The position numbers were made by a program, and so were the translations under genes. From Pyrenochaeta sp. MPI-SDFR-AT-0127 (Eukaryota; Ascomycota; Dothideomycetes; Pleosporales; Cucurbitariaceae): a stretch of 64,000 nucleotides of DNA. Below, piece by piece: positions 1 through 11,999 of this stretch. The notes under the pieces were generated by a model. The model did not search any database, was not told the origin of the DNA, and worked only from the letters and a program-made list of their open reading frames with translations. The first letter of the stretch is position 1; every line of letters starts with the position of its first letter. Location of the stretch: assembly GCA_020747015.1 (NCBI GenBank), contig JAGTJM010000003.1:1198522-1262521 (forward strand), given 5' to 3'.

Positions 1-478
1 CGAGGAGACTCCGTTGATAAAGTTGCTTTTGTCTCTTTTCATATCTGCGCCTTACTCTAGGCGATTGTCTGGTGCAATATCGGCCTGAAAAGTCTTTTCC
101 GTGCGATATGTTTTACCAATAATCGCTTGAAACTGGTATAGCTTCGAAAATCAAGGACTATCCGCTGGGTAGATTTTTGAAATCGACTATGTGTCACACA
201 AATCATTTACTGAATTCATCCTGTCCATTTCACTGGTTCCAAGTATGCCGTTTACTCAATGCCATAGCACACTAAGATCAGTAAAGTAACAACTATGAGT
301 TTGAGAGTACTTGCACATGGTTTAATATATGATGAGAATGCTTGATGCAGGTGAAGAAAAAGTGTGATAAAGTGCAATTGGATTTGAAGTTCTAAAATGT
401 TTGATTCACCATCCAGCACAGACGGCTTCAAGGTATTTGTAAATCTACTACAGAGATGGAACCGTTCACAAATTCTTC
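1..478. other. Intergenic / 3' flank, nothing recognised
   Basis: No supported gene, RNA or repeat is seen. The minus-strand reading frame here is a shadow of, and runs into, the neighbouring transporter. It is the 3' flank of that gene. Confidence 0.5.
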
Positions 479-2039
479 TCATAGATCCACGGGATATCGT
501 TCTCTCAGCCGCTCCCCGAAAATGTAGAATAGGATCGGAGCAGGGGCAAGTGCAAGGCTGACAAAGGCGAACGTGCTTATACCCCATCCATATCCTAGTC
601 GTCTGAATAATGCTGGCGCAAGGATGGGAATCGCACCTCCGACCACGCTTCTGAAGACTGTGCCTGCCGCTATAGCACTTGCTGCATACTTTTCAAAGCT
701 GTCGATGAAGTAGTTCTGCGTGCAGTTGAGGACCATGACCTGGCCAATACCGTAGAAAAAAGTAGCCGCTATTGACGCAAACCAGTGAGCATGAGCATCG
801 ACGGTCCATGCAAACCAGAAAAGTGACATTGGAATGAATACAGCGCCAATGTTTGCAAGTGGGAGGCGAAACTCTGGCTGCGCTTTGCCATGATGACTTG
901 TAGTCAACCTCGTGTAAATGGTATCGATGCGTGGGACAAGAAACCAGACCGCGAAAAGAAAACCTGAGCCAGGACCAAGATATAGTAGGCCGACTTTCTC
1001 AGTGTCGAAGCCGTAGCCATCTTCGTAAATGGGTTGCATATTCGTGTAGATACTGTAGGTTGTGCCAAAGATAAGCGCTTGATAGACAGCCATAATTGCT
1101 ACTATAGGTTGCGCAAAGATCTTTGGGGGTCGCTTCAGAGAATGCACAATCTTTTGATTTAACGGTCGCGTATCTTCTCCCTCGTAAGAGTATTTGGTGC
1201 TATCCCATTCGGACCTTTGCGACTCGTACTCCACCTTCTTCGAACTTAGGATCAATGGTGCGTACGTTTCACGGAGAAAAAAGTAACCGGCAAGCGTGTT
1301 AACGAAGCAGACAACCGTCATGATCCAGAATATCCACCGCCAGCCTAGTCGTTGTACGATGATGCCGCCAAACAATGGACCTAGAGTAGGGCCGAGCAAC
1401 GGTCCAAGCAGATACCAGCCAAACACTCCTGCTCTTTCGCTGGGAATAAACATGTCGGATATGGTTCCTCCTCCATTGGCAATACCTACACTACCAAAGA
1501 ACCCCGCGATACTTCGTACTACAATGAGGAAGGAGATATTGGGCGCAAGGGCGGCGGGAATCTGCAGAAGGGCAAAGACAGAAAAGCATACCAGGTATAG
1601 CTTTCTCCGCCCAAATGTCTCTGATAGTGGTGCGAGAAAAAGTGGTCCTATACCAAGCATGACTACAAACCCGGTTGTCGTACCGATAACAGCAGTAGTT
1701 GAGCAATCAAGGTCTTCGGCAATTTGAGCGATGCCTGGAGTGAACATCGATGAGACAAGAGGGCTCAATACTGTATAGCGTCATTGTTAGGAGTTGTTGT
1801 CTCGTCGCATGACAAACTCCTTACTGGACATGAACGCAATGACTGCCACGTTAGCCATCTTTCTCCATCGCACCCATTCTCGCGGATTTTCGTCATCTGA
1901 GAGATCTTCGATTGTAAGATGCTGCGCGCCGTCAGCTCAATGCAGCCTCTCTGACGAATCTCTATGAATATACTGTTCGTGCTTCTCCCTCTTCACTCCA
2001 CTGCTGCTGCAACAATGGCGCTCGTTCATTACGAGACAT
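479..2039 (-). CDS. MFS drug/polyamine exporter (DHA1, TPO-like)
   Basis: Proton-driven efflux of drugs or polyamines across the plasma membrane is the expected role; the substrate is unknown. Three exons give 484 aa: 1974-2039, 1825-1921 and 479-1770. Intron 1922-1973 runs GTATAT..GCAG and intron 1771-1824 is GTAAGG..CAG with CTAAC upstream of the acceptor. The start is the ATG at 2039 (MSRNERAPLLQQQ), because the acidic stretch IEDLSDDENPREW just before TM1 is typical of the fungal TPO/fluconazole-resistance branch. Motif A reads LSETFGRRK after TM2. The family pattern GGGTISDMF..ERAG and the WRWIFW motif follow, then a long central loop (about residues 230-270) and six further membrane segments. 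Both halves look complete, so the gene is probably functional. The family is sure; the substrate is not. Confidence 0.88.
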
Positions 2040-2908
2040 GGTCGCGATTCTCGACACGTTCAATTTAGTGAGGGCGTGACTGTTGGTAGGGTCAAGTGTG
2101 CTCAGTGCGAATGGTCGTCACCACAATCAGTACCAAAGTAAGCGTCATCGTAATAAGCGCATCTGTGGCTGAAACATATGGGTCTAGAAGTGCGCTGTGG
2201 AGTCCTCTTTGCTTGCATGGCGTCATCGATCAACACCGCGGATGAAGATCGATCGGCGCAAGGGTCTGCTAGCCATTTACAGATTTGCCAATCAGATGCA
2301 CGCCCTTTAAAGAGCCACTCTCCTAGATTTAAGGAATTTAATATGTCCTAGTCTCGAATGATCAGTTAGTTCGTTGTGAAGTTCCGCGCAGGGTCAAGGA
2401 AGAGCCTCATTTCGTGGTTACGATCATTCCATCCTTTCGCAATGAAGCATGCAAGGTGGCACGACAGTGTTCAGGATTCGCTCACTTGAATGTGAAATCT
2501 CTAAGTGGGCGTGCCCAAGCTTGCAAGCCAGTAAAAATGATTTACTTTAACTGCCCACATGATGAATTTGGGACTACCAAATTTTCTCACGGCTAGACCG
2601 CGACCGCGATTCAAACACATTCTAATGCTTCGTCAATGGCGCGAGAGAATGGCTGAGAGGTGCATCGGTTGCAGAAAATATACCTATTGAAGTTCAGCTC
2701 ATCGCAATCCTGGAACAATGACGCTGGTTTTAGCCCCAACATTTGAACGGTCCTACAGCTTTAAGATATCTATCTCTCCAACAGACCTCTTCATTTCGAA
2801 CCTCAAATTTGTTCGGTTCATCATAGAAAACACATCAAACACTATCAAAAAGAGATGCACCAACCGGGAGAACGTGAAGTGGTCAATATAGCGAGAAACC
2901 ATGCTAAA
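2040..2908. other. Intergenic, presumed divergent promoters
   Basis: The 869 bp lie between the 5' ends of the MFS exporter (minus) and the 2EXR-type gene (plus). No ORF, repeat or RNA gene could be supported, so a divergent promoter region is the default reading. Confidence 0.4.
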
Positions 2909-3655
2909 ATGGAAGGAAAAGCAATAAACTACCTTCTTCTTGTGTAATATTTTGTCAATTGAGAAAGCCGCAGGAGCACATTGAGCTGACCTGAACACAG
3001 ATCGCGCCTAAATCAACTTGCCTCGCCCTTTCTTAAACTTTCGGTAGAGCTCAGGAACAAGATCTACAGCTATTACTTTCAAGAGCTGCGATGGTTAATC
3101 TATCGTGACAATGGAGGCTGGGGTCCGTCAACTGAAACTTCAACCAGTCTCCTAATGGTATCTCGCCAAATCTACTCAGAGGCATCACTCTTCCCGTATT
3201 CTAAGGGCACGGTATCGACGGATGACTGCAACGCATTCAACAAATGGCTAGCAAGCAGGTCAATCTCGCAACGCAACATGATCACCAAAATCGAGCTACA
3301 CTGCAATTTGTTTGTAGCAGGGTATACACACAGAAGCTGGATGCTACCTATGCATAAGAATGAGTTGCGTAGACGCAACTTCTCGAGTCTGAAAGTTTTA
3401 AACATTTTTGTCGCTGTTGTTGGAGAAGATGAATTCGAGGCTCGCAAGCATATTATGAACTTGGGTAATGATTTCAAGAGGTGTATTCCACATGTGGAGG
3501 TTACAACAGCGTACAGGGTTTGCGAAGGAAGACAGAAATTCTGCTGGCCCCCTGTTCGGCCGATCGTGGTACGATCTGGTGGCTCTGGGTGGTGGAACAC
3601 GCTGCGAACGGAGAGCGATGCGATCAAATTGCATTCTAGGGTATCAGTGCTCTGA
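2909..3655 (+). CDS. 2EXR/F-box-like hypothetical protein
   Basis: Two exons, 2909-2943 and 3001-3655, encode 229 aa. Intron 2944-3000 is GTAATA..ACACAG with GCTGAC before the acceptor. The joined codon keeps the frame and adds the family N-terminus missing from the long ORF: FLKLSVELRNKIYSYYF matches the 2EXR signature L(P)xELRxxIYxY, followed by LLMVSRQIYSEASLFPYS. Proteins of this type are abundant in Dothideomycetes and have no established biochemical role. The first exon is short (11 codons), so an alternative upstream start is possible. It lies downstream of a divergent promoter shared with the MFS gene. Confidence 0.6.
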
Positions 3656-4583
3656 TGCTCGTTTTGCTAGGAAATGCTATGGCAGTCGAATACAAGATGT
3701 CTCACAACATCACATCCGAAAGAAACAACACTGAAATCTTTCTCACGGTGTAAAAGTCATAAAGATGATCGAAATTATGAAGTACGAGCTTTAAAAAAGA
3801 TTTATGACGTTGTGAGCACAACTCATGTCGAAGATATCGCAAGCTTATAACTGACACACTCTCCTGTTGCTACGCGGAGCTGCCTACTCGCACAAGTTGG
3901 AATCTTTTAGATGTGTTCATGTCACATGAGGAATGTAATCAGTCTGTAGTAACTACTTCTCAGCTGGATGAGCCATGATTCAAGAAACCGGAAAGTTGCA
4001 AGTGCAAGTGGTGTGTGTGGACGAGGTGGTTGCAATGACGTCACTTTGAGCGGAAAGCCCAAGGGCACTAAATCAATCGGTTTCCTTGAGCGTCTTGACA
4101 TTACCTGCCAACCCTACCCAGGACTGCACCCCGCCGGTTGGAGCGGAACTCGTTGATCTTGGCAGCGGATTCCGTGCCACCTGAGTACGCCGCTCCGCCC
4201 GCATCCGTATTGGCAGGCGGGCTATAAGCCCACTATTACGACTTGCCACCTTCTAGTGGCTGCATCCACAGCCTCTAGGAACATCTTACGCAACTTCAGA
4301 AGTAGCCATAGACAAGTACAGTGATTTCCACGATCCAATCAACAAGTTAGAGCATGATCAGAGCAGACAGCTGCATCTGTCTTAGTAAGGAAGGTGTTCA
4401 AGGCTGAGCATACGTCTGTCCAGCGTTATAGATGCTCGTCATGGAGCGATCCGTGTCTTGGTGGCTGGCCTTGAGCCATGATATCAGTATATCATCAGAC
4501 AGATACCCATGTCTTTGCCATCGACCTTGGTCATTATATCTTCTACCTGCAGCAACGTAATTGCACATTTGTATTTCGTTACA
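3656..4583. other. Intergenic, nothing recognised
   Basis: No coding potential with family support. The last part includes the promoter and 5' leader of the amino-acid permease; ATG-containing leader frames are present but unsupported. Confidence 0.4.
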
Positions 4584-6215
4584 ATGAGAACATACATGCG
4601 GGATCCCGAGCCTGCAATGCAGATGCCAGGTGGCTACGACGGTAATGGGGGCCAGTACAGGAACGGCGGCTACGATCAAGAAGAGGACATGTCAAAGAAA
4701 AGTGACCTGACGCAGCCAAATGCCGATTACGACCTCGACAGGATCGAGACTAGCCATGAAGGAAGTGTATTTCAACCAGTGATGGGACAAGATTCGTCAT
4801 ACAAGGTGCTGAATAGATGGCAAGCATCCCTCATCTACATCACCAATCAAGTTGGTATAGGTATTCTCAGCTTGCCAACAGCAATGCAAACACTGGGATT
4901 AATCCCAGGTATCATTTGCATCATTGGAATGGGTGTGTTAAGCCCTTCAGATACATTACATATTGAAGACATGCTCATACACATTCTCCCTTCTAGGTAT
5001 TCTCGTCACATACACTGCATATGTGTTGCTCCAGTTCTTCCGGAGGTATCCCACGGTCCTGAATTGCGTTGATTGTTTCAGAATCATAGGTGGAACTCCA
5101 CTGGCTATGGTCGTCGGCATTGCCTTCGTTCTAAACCTCATCCTGACCTGTAGCGCCGCTATCATCACCATGAGCATCGCACTCAACAGTATCTCTGAGC
5201 ACGCTTTATGCACAATCCTCTTCATTCTCTTTCCTGCCATTGTCTCCTGGATTTTGTGCATGCCACGCAAAATGAAATTCCTTGCAGACTTTGGAAGTAA
5301 GTCGAGCCTCATTCTTAGCTACTTGAATGTAGTTCTGACTAGCTACTAGTACCATGCACAATCTCTATCTTTGCCGCAACCCTCATTGTTATGATTGCCC
5401 TAGGAGTGTCTGATCCTGGAGGCGCTCCACCGGGTTGGGACAAGGAAATTAGCCTCGTCGGAAACCCTTCTTTCGCACAAGGATTTACTTCCGTCCTAAA
5501 CATCGCATTTGCGTATGCTGGAAATCAAGCCTTTGTTACTGTGATGGCTGAGATGAGGGATGCCTCGAGGGACTTCATGCCTTCAATGTACATCCTCCAA
5601 ATCTTCGCCATCCCAATGTACACAATTGTGGGTGCTGTAATATACTCACTCGCTGGCCAATATACGACAAGCCCAGCCCTTGGAGCCGCCCCTCTTATAC
5701 CTGCTAAGGTAGCGTATGGAATCTTGTTACCGACGCTCCTTGGAACATCCCTAGTTTTTGGCCACACATCAATCAAGTTCATCTTTGTGGAGTGCTTACG
5801 TCTCATGAAGGCAGAGCATGAGTACGACAGGAACACAAAGCGCACTTGGATTCTGTGGCTTGGCATTGGGACCTCGTTCTGGGTACTAGCATTTATCCTG
5901 GCAAACGCCATACCACTCTTCGATTCGATCCTATCTGTCTCGTCTGCGCTTTTCGTTTCATGGTTCACATTCGGCATCTCTGGTGTTATGTGGCTATACA
6001 TGAACTGGAGCGTACAATTCAAAGGCTGGAGAAAGATCTCAATGGCAATTCTGAATTGGACAATTATCGCACTTACCCTATTCATGAATGGGGTAGGGCT
6101 TTGGGCTTCCATTGATCAACTGCTTGCGGCTTACAATGATCCGGAAATTCCAGTCAACAGCTCGTTTACGTGCGCCGATAATAGCGTGTGGAGGCAGCTG
6201 GGTATTGAAGTATAG
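4584..6215 (+). CDS. AAAP-family amino acid permease (MTR-like)
   Basis: Imports neutral or aromatic amino acids, acting in the plasma membrane; Neurospora MTR is the family reference. Three exons, 4584-4932, 4997-5296 and 5350-6215, give 504 aa. Introns 4933-4996 (GTGTGT..TTCTAG) and 5297-5349 (GTAAGT..CTACTAG) both preserve frame. The ATG at 4584 (ACAATG context) is preferred over in-frame alternatives further upstream because it gives the usual hydrophilic N-terminus of about 85 residues before TM1. TM1 carries the Aa_trans hallmark NQVGIGILSLPTAMQTLG. Eleven membrane segments are apparent, and the C-terminal half contains the conserved NIAFAYAGNQAFVTVMAEM stretch. No frame breaks are seen. 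Confidence 0.88.
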
Positions 6216-8011
6216 GTTTTCCGTTTTTGTGGTGAATTGGCTTATGGGTTTGAAACCTTCCTGAGCCACACACAGCTGGATGCGACAAATACAACGAGGT
6301 TGTAACCTCAAGAGGGCAAAAAGTAGATGAATGTATATCTTTACACTCCGCTGTCGTATCAAGCAAGTAGGTCCAGCTGTGTTTAAATACCTGAAGAGTC
6401 CCTTTCGGATTATATAGTTCTTGTCTTTGTGGAGCACAGTTACGTTGTTATTCTACCCAATACTCCCTGAGCCGGGGCAAGTGAAGAACGATAGAACAGC
6501 TCTAGTTCATAAGCAACTTCTCTAGAAATCCTCAACACGTTTACTTATCCAGTGTCGGGAAGACTTCGGCGGGAAGTGCATGATGTGATATAATGCCACC
6601 ATGCCATTGTTCCGGAATGCTTATGAGTTACTACGGGTTGCAATGGTCTCAATCCTCATGATCAGCCCCCACTTTTCCCTCGCCCTAACTGCGGAACATG
6701 ATCATCGAAATTGTCAGTTGTTCTCACCTAGTTTTGATACGTTTTCTGGCTGATAACAGGAGAAAACAATTTGGGATGCAGATAGAAAAGTTTTATGACG
6801 CAGTGTCCATTTTCTCAGTTCACTGGCTTTTACTTACCTCTCCATGTATCGCTATTCAAACGCCTTCGAGGACGATGTACATCCGGACATGAAAACCTCT
6901 TTTGAGGCACCTGTGTCTCTTCCTAGCTGGCAACAGCGCCTTTGCTATTACCCACTTCCAAATCACACAGCCATGATATTGGATACATCGTATTAGACAG
7001 AAATCTGAACTTGTCACAGACCAAGACCCCACAATCAACACGCAAATACGTGAATGGCTGCAGAAGTACAAGTGAAAACGCTCATATGGCGCTATCGTAC
7101 AACATCCCGCTTCAATAATAAAAAATGCATTAGATTCAATGATGACCCAGCCTTTGAAACAATTTGAATTACAATCGATAATAACGGCGAGGATAGAATA
7201 GGATACAGATCCCAAATGCCATGGCGCGTTTTTGCTCTTGAGATCTATCAGGCTTGCCCAGAGCGGCACTAGATGTTAGGTACGACCTCGATACACATCA
7301 TATCTCTCAACTATGCAAGAGTTTTCCAACATAAACTGTCTTGGTAGTTCAAGCTTCTTTTGATTTATTGTTGCCAGCATTTCTTATTCGGCGTAAACCA
7401 AGTGTTCGTAACTATGCTCAATAGGCACAGGTGTGCGCGAATTGACACGCATAGCCTCCAACCATCAAGTCTCTGCGGGTACACAGTCGAGCTATATTTT
7501 AGGCCGCAATCAATTGTCCGAAGCCGCAAGTGACAATAAGCGCCCCCAAGATACCAATACGAACCTGAAACGGGAGGCGCCGATATAGTCGCCGGTGGCT
7601 TGTGGATCGGCACTGGTCGTTCCTACATCGCGCGACATTCGAATCGCATGACTTCGTATTGCTGTTGCTGAGGCACAAAATATGCGTTCTTGGCTGCCCA
7701 GCAGGCTGAAGTGATTTGTGAGGCTGTGTTGGGAATTCGCTTGCCCCTGCTCACAGTCATTACCACTTTCATGTACCCCCTATACATGTGTAAAGTCGAT
7801 AATAATGTGGTCTGTAGACTTGTGCAGCTTTTATATTCCAATACGGTTCATCGGTCCCAAGTTCATTATTGCTGTACATTTCACTTCTCGCATAACATTA
7901 GACTAGACCTTAGGACGAACACACGATACTCAATCGAGAAAGCTAGTCATCAATTGAATTCCGTTTCCACAGCCGACGGGATCTAATCAACAAATATTCG
8001 GGGTCCGCAGC
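6216..8011. other. Intergenic, nothing recognised
   Basis: About 1.8 kb without a supportable gene. The short ORFs on both strands have no family signature or plausible splice partners. The A/T content is somewhat higher than in the neighbouring genes. The 3' end is the promoter of the HET gene. Confidence 0.4.
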
Positions 8012-10906
8012 ATGGCATCTTCATCTTCTACAGGGTCGTCTTTCCAGTTCACATTCAGCTTCCCACCACCCGTGCGGGAATCCGCAGGCCAAGGAAGCTC
8101 GGATACGCTGTGTTATGAATGCGCACAGCTAGACCTTGAGCAGAGCTTTTCCAAGGCATTCGATCTCTACGAAGAGACTCGTCGAGGCCGCATCAATAGG
8201 CCCTTTGACACTTGCCGGAAGGGCAATGGGCCTGTATACCTCAAAGATTTCTACTTTGTCACCTCACTAGGCAGTCGACTTTCACGACCGAGCAATTGCA
8301 AGCTATGCAATTTCTTCGCACGGATGACGGCACGACCAGAGAAGGGGACGTACAAACTTCTCGCTATTTGTAGTAGCGAGAGTGCCCTGTTTGAGCCGCG
8401 CAAGAGGGACGACCAGGGCCAGTTTCTGCGCAGGCCCTGGGAGAAAACGGGGCGCAAACCGACCGAAGTGCACGAATTGCACGAATCGCTGGAGCATAAT
8501 GTCTTCATGGCAGTTGTCCCAGAGATAGCAGGAATTCCAAAGACGGGAGTACCTGTGCGATGGTTCGAGACGGATCACCAGCAAAATGGCTCGATATATC
8601 GCTTGACCGCTCCTGAACCAGGAGTTCGTCGGCTCCTTCTGCCACGTGAGGTCAGACCCCAAGCAGACTTTGGACTGATAAGATCATGGCTCAATAGGTG
8701 TCGTTGTCTCCATTCCAATTGTGCACGTCGCAAACCAAACGTAGAAACACTCGAAGGGTTTCGGGTCATCGACTGCCGCACATCGCCCCTTGAAATCATT
8801 GATCGGCCCTGGTCCGAAAGATACGTCGCACTCAGCTATGTGTGGGGCAACTCGTCAAGCGGCTGGGCACCGACGATTCTGGATGCTGTTGAGGTGACAA
8901 AGCGGTTGGGCGAGCGGTATCTATGGGTCGACCGCATGTGTATTGATCAGTCAAACGAGGAAGTAAAGATGAACTTGATCAACAAGATGGACGCGATCTA
9001 TGAAGGCGCAGAATTCACTATTGTCTGCGCAGCCGGCGACGCAACAACAGGATTGCCGGGCGTGAGCACCAAGTTCCGGACGGCACAGCCCATGGTCGAG
9101 TTGACTCAGCGGAGCAACAAGGCGAAAGGCAAAACTGCTGTTCGGTTCGCCCCAGGATCTGTCGCAGAGCTCGTAGGCATCACCGAAGAGGAGTACGACC
9201 AAGATTTAGTAGGCGAGTCAAGGTGGCTGGATGACCTTCACTTCGGACTGAGAGGGAAGATGGCATTCGACTTTGGCTCCGTGCTCAAAGACATGGATAT
9301 ACAGAAAAAGTACAATATTCCGCGTAATCAACTTGCATGGCATCGAGAGATGGCCGAGGACTTCGGGTATCCAGATGACAGGTTTGAGGACTATTTGGAT
9401 AAGCAGAAAGAGTTGGCACGCCGCATAGGAATTCCGATGAGCGGACTAGTGCGTTATTTCAAGCAACAAATTGCTGAGGAAAGGGGCTTAGAGTTGGACG
9501 AGGCAGAACTGGATTCAGTACCTGTTGCAACCCGCCCGATAACCCATTCAGATAAGCCCAGGCGGCCATTACCTCCGAATAAGACGGAAGGGAAACTGAT
9601 CTTGGTGTCCACTATGCAGGACCCAAGAACGACGATCAAAAATTCAACATGGGCGACTCGTGGTTGGACCTACCAAGAAGGAGTGCTTTCGAATCGACGA
9701 CTTGTCTTCACCGCAGAACAAGTCTATTGGGAGTGCCGCGGAATGGCTGTTTGCGAGTCAATCGACATAGCCCTTAAGATCGTCCACGAACTATCCGGAA
9801 GCCGGATGGCCGACTACATGCTATCAGGCATCCTTGACGACGATCTACACCATGCTTCGGAGTTACAGTATGGTTTCCAGCCGCAGAAAAGCCAAAACAT
9901 AGGTGACCAAGTGGTCACCCTAGACAGACATATCCAGGCATATACTTCGCGAAATCTTACTGATCCGGTTGACTCTCTGAAGGCATTCATGGGGGTTGCT
10001 GCAACGTATACAACTGACGATGGCCTCTACCTCCTGCTCGGCCTTCCAGTCTGGGCTGGGGCATTTGCAAACGATGGACCAGGATTGCAACACACATTCG
10101 CCCTGTCCCTCTCCGGTTGGACCCATGTCGCCGAGCGCATTGAACCCAGAGCAGAAATGTACGTTGCCGACTGTCCACGAAGATATAATTTTCCATCTTG
10201 GACCTGGGCGGGATGGCAAGGCCCCGTTCAATTCTGTAATCGCAAGCAGTCGAAAACCCATCAATCGGAACCAACGAACAAAATGAGCGCTGAGATAACG
10301 ATGCTGCCTGGTCCGAGGTTCATCGACGGAGGTGACATCGACTCAGCCGGCATCGACCCATATCACAGCGACTTCTTCAAAGTGTACACCAGTAAGACAT
10401 GGGCCAATGGCATGGACCTGATTTGGTCGGCGGAGACGTTGTTGCACAATGTTGAAGGCACGCATGCAGCGTTGCTGACAGGTTGGACTCCAGTTCGAAC
10501 AATTGGTGATCCAAGCATGACATGGCTACTCACAATCAAGAAGCCAATGGTGTTACGGCACATGTACCTTATGCATACGACCATCGAAGGCGAATGGCGT
10601 AGATTGATGGGCAAGGTTGTGAGTGTGCATCTGTCGATCCCGATAACAGAGGCGCAACTTGTGGATGGCCACAAGAGCGGACATCTGGTGACTGTGCTCA
10701 TTTTTGCGAGCATGGTTCCATATGTTTACAATGGTATCGCGAGATACTTGATTTTGAGGCGGGCGGATGAGGAGGGACGCTGGGAAAGAATTGGTCGACT
10801 GAACATGTGGATGACGGAGACGGAGCTTGGGGAATACAAGACCTCCGAGGGCATGGTTGCGGCATTGCCCGTAAAGCCGTTTGGAAAAGATATCACAATC
10901 GTATGA
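8012..10906 (+). CDS. HET-domain (heterokaryon incompatibility) protein
   Basis: A single uninterrupted 964-aa frame. HET proteins act in non-self recognition and can trigger programmed cell death when incompatible hyphae fuse; the partner of this one is unknown. The N-terminal 100 residues carry a cysteine pair region (LCYECAQL, CKLCNFF) common in this family. The HET core begins near residue 270 with YVALSYVWGN, then LWVDRMCIDQ and the AIYEGAEFTIVCAAG block. It resumes after an insertion of about 190 residues with TWATRGWTYQEGVLSNRRLVF (near residue 545). The C-terminal part contains FPSWTWAGWQG, typical of large HET proteins. No intron is needed, and the length is ordinary for the large subclass. 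The long internal insertion (about 350-540) is the unusual part. Confidence 0.92.
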   Translation: MASSSSTGSSFQFTFSFPPPVRESAGQGSSDTLCYECAQLDLEQSFSKAFDLYEETRRGRINRPFDTCRKGNGPVYLKDFYFVTSLGSRLSRPSNCKLCNFFARMTARPEKGTYKLLAICSSESALFEPRKRDDQGQFLRRPWEKTGRKPTEVHELHESLEHNVFMAVVPEIAGIPKTGVPVRWFETDHQQNGSIYRLTAPEPGVRRLLLPREVRPQADFGLIRSWLNRCRCLHSNCARRKPNVETLEGFRVIDCRTSPLEIIDRPWSERYVALSYVWGNSSSGWAPTILDAVEVTKRLGERYLWVDRMCIDQSNEEVKMNLINKMDAIYEGAEFTIVCAAGDATTGLPGVSTKFRTAQPMVELTQRSNKAKGKTAVRFAPGSVAELVGITEEEYDQDLVGESRWLDDLHFGLRGKMAFDFGSVLKDMDIQKKYNIPRNQLAWHREMAEDFGYPDDRFEDYLDKQKELARRIGIPMSGLVRYFKQQIAEERGLELDEAELDSVPVATRPITHSDKPRRPLPPNKTEGKLILVSTMQDPRTTIKNSTWATRGWTYQEGVLSNRRLVFTAEQVYWECRGMAVCESIDIALKIVHELSGSRMADYMLSGILDDDLHHASELQYGFQPQKSQNIGDQVVTLDRHIQAYTSRNLTDPVDSLKAFMGVAATYTTDDGLYLLLGLPVWAGAFANDGPGLQHTFALSLSGWTHVAERIEPRAEMYVADCPRRYNFPSWTWAGWQGPVQFCNRKQSKTHQSEPTNKMSAEITMLPGPRFIDGGDIDSAGIDPYHSDFFKVYTSKTWANGMDLIWSAETLLHNVEGTHAALLTGWTPVRTIGDPSMTWLLTIKKPMVLRHMYLMHTTIEGEWRRLMGKVVSVHLSIPITEAQLVDGHKSGHLVTVLIFASMVPYVYNGIARYLILRRADEEGRWERIGRLNMWMTETELGEYKTSEGMVAALPVKPFGKDITIV

Positions 10907-11116
10907 AGCTGTTAGGTGGAAGGAAACACAGCATGCGGGCCGAGTACTCAGCCCCGCGGGGATGGCCTTCAGCTCTACCTCACCAACACGACAAGTTTCG
11001 CGATATGCAGTATATGACGAGTAGGCCGTATTAGGAAGTCGTCAAAACATCAGAAGAGTTGAGACAAGTGAGCACTCAGTCTGTGCTAGCTGGCTCGAGA
11101 CGCACAAGAAGCCGTC

Positions 11117-11867
11117 ATGGTTGACGTGTAAGTTGCCTAGTTCAATCGAGAGTCAACTATATTCATGTCCACACAGCACACGGCAAAACGAGGTCTCTTC
11201 GCATTTCCTCCGCTTACCGGCCGAGCTGCGGAATATCATCTACGCCTACACCTTGACCAGCGACACTGGGCTGTGGAACGTGCCCGAGCACACCTACCTC
11301 CATGCAAGTCGGCTCGGCAAATTCCGCCCCAAGTCAGACGAAGAACAAGGACCAATGCGCATGGCAGAACAAAAACATGCACAGCATCATCTTTCGCTTC
11401 TAAGCGTATGCCGTCAAGTCCAGAAGGAGGCTAAACTACTGCCCTTTGAGCTCAACATTTTCGTGTTCAATTCGCCGCGACTTTTCCGCTTTCTTGCGAA
11501 GCTCAGCCAGCCGCAACGCGATGCCATACACAACATCAATATCAAATTCGTGCTGACCACTTCGCACATGTTCGCTCGTAGAAGCGACTCGACCTGTTCA
11601 CCTCTCCAAGAGTCGTATGGGCACCTCCGAACAGGTGAAGTTCTTCTTGGAGCCGAGTTTCTGGATTGGGACCAGTTCAGTAATGCGCTGAATGTGATGC
11701 CGCGGCTTGAGCGAGTTACTTTTGGCTTCGAGTATTTCTCTGGAGCGGTGAGGTCCAGACTGAGGGCAGCAGAGCTGAGGGAGGATTTGCAGCAAGCCAT
11801 AAAGCGCATGGAGCGGTGCATACGTGCTGAGAAGGGGGATCATTTTGACATTCGTGTCCTAATGTAG
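11117..11867 (+). CDS. 2EXR-type hypothetical protein
   Basis: Two exons, 11117-11127 and 11177-11867, give 233 aa. Intron 11128-11176 has a consensus GTAAGT donor and CACACAG acceptor. The minute first exon (MVDV) supplies a real ATG in GTCATGG context and joins straight into FLRLPAELRNIIYAYTL, the 2EXR signature. LLSVCRQVQKEAKLLPFELN follows. The rest is helical and rich in charged residues. Function is unknown; the family is amplified in Pleosporales. It lies 210 bp downstream of the HET gene on the same strand. Confidence 0.72.
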
Positions 11868-11999
11868 TGATGGTAATACCCACGTCAGAGATGGGTACTC
11901 ATATTCAGCTAGGAGTAGTGGACGTTGTTCTTGGGAACAGGGGGCAGCTGCAAGGGCGCCCAGGTTTCTTTTACTCCTATTTGCAATTGGTGCTTTGAG

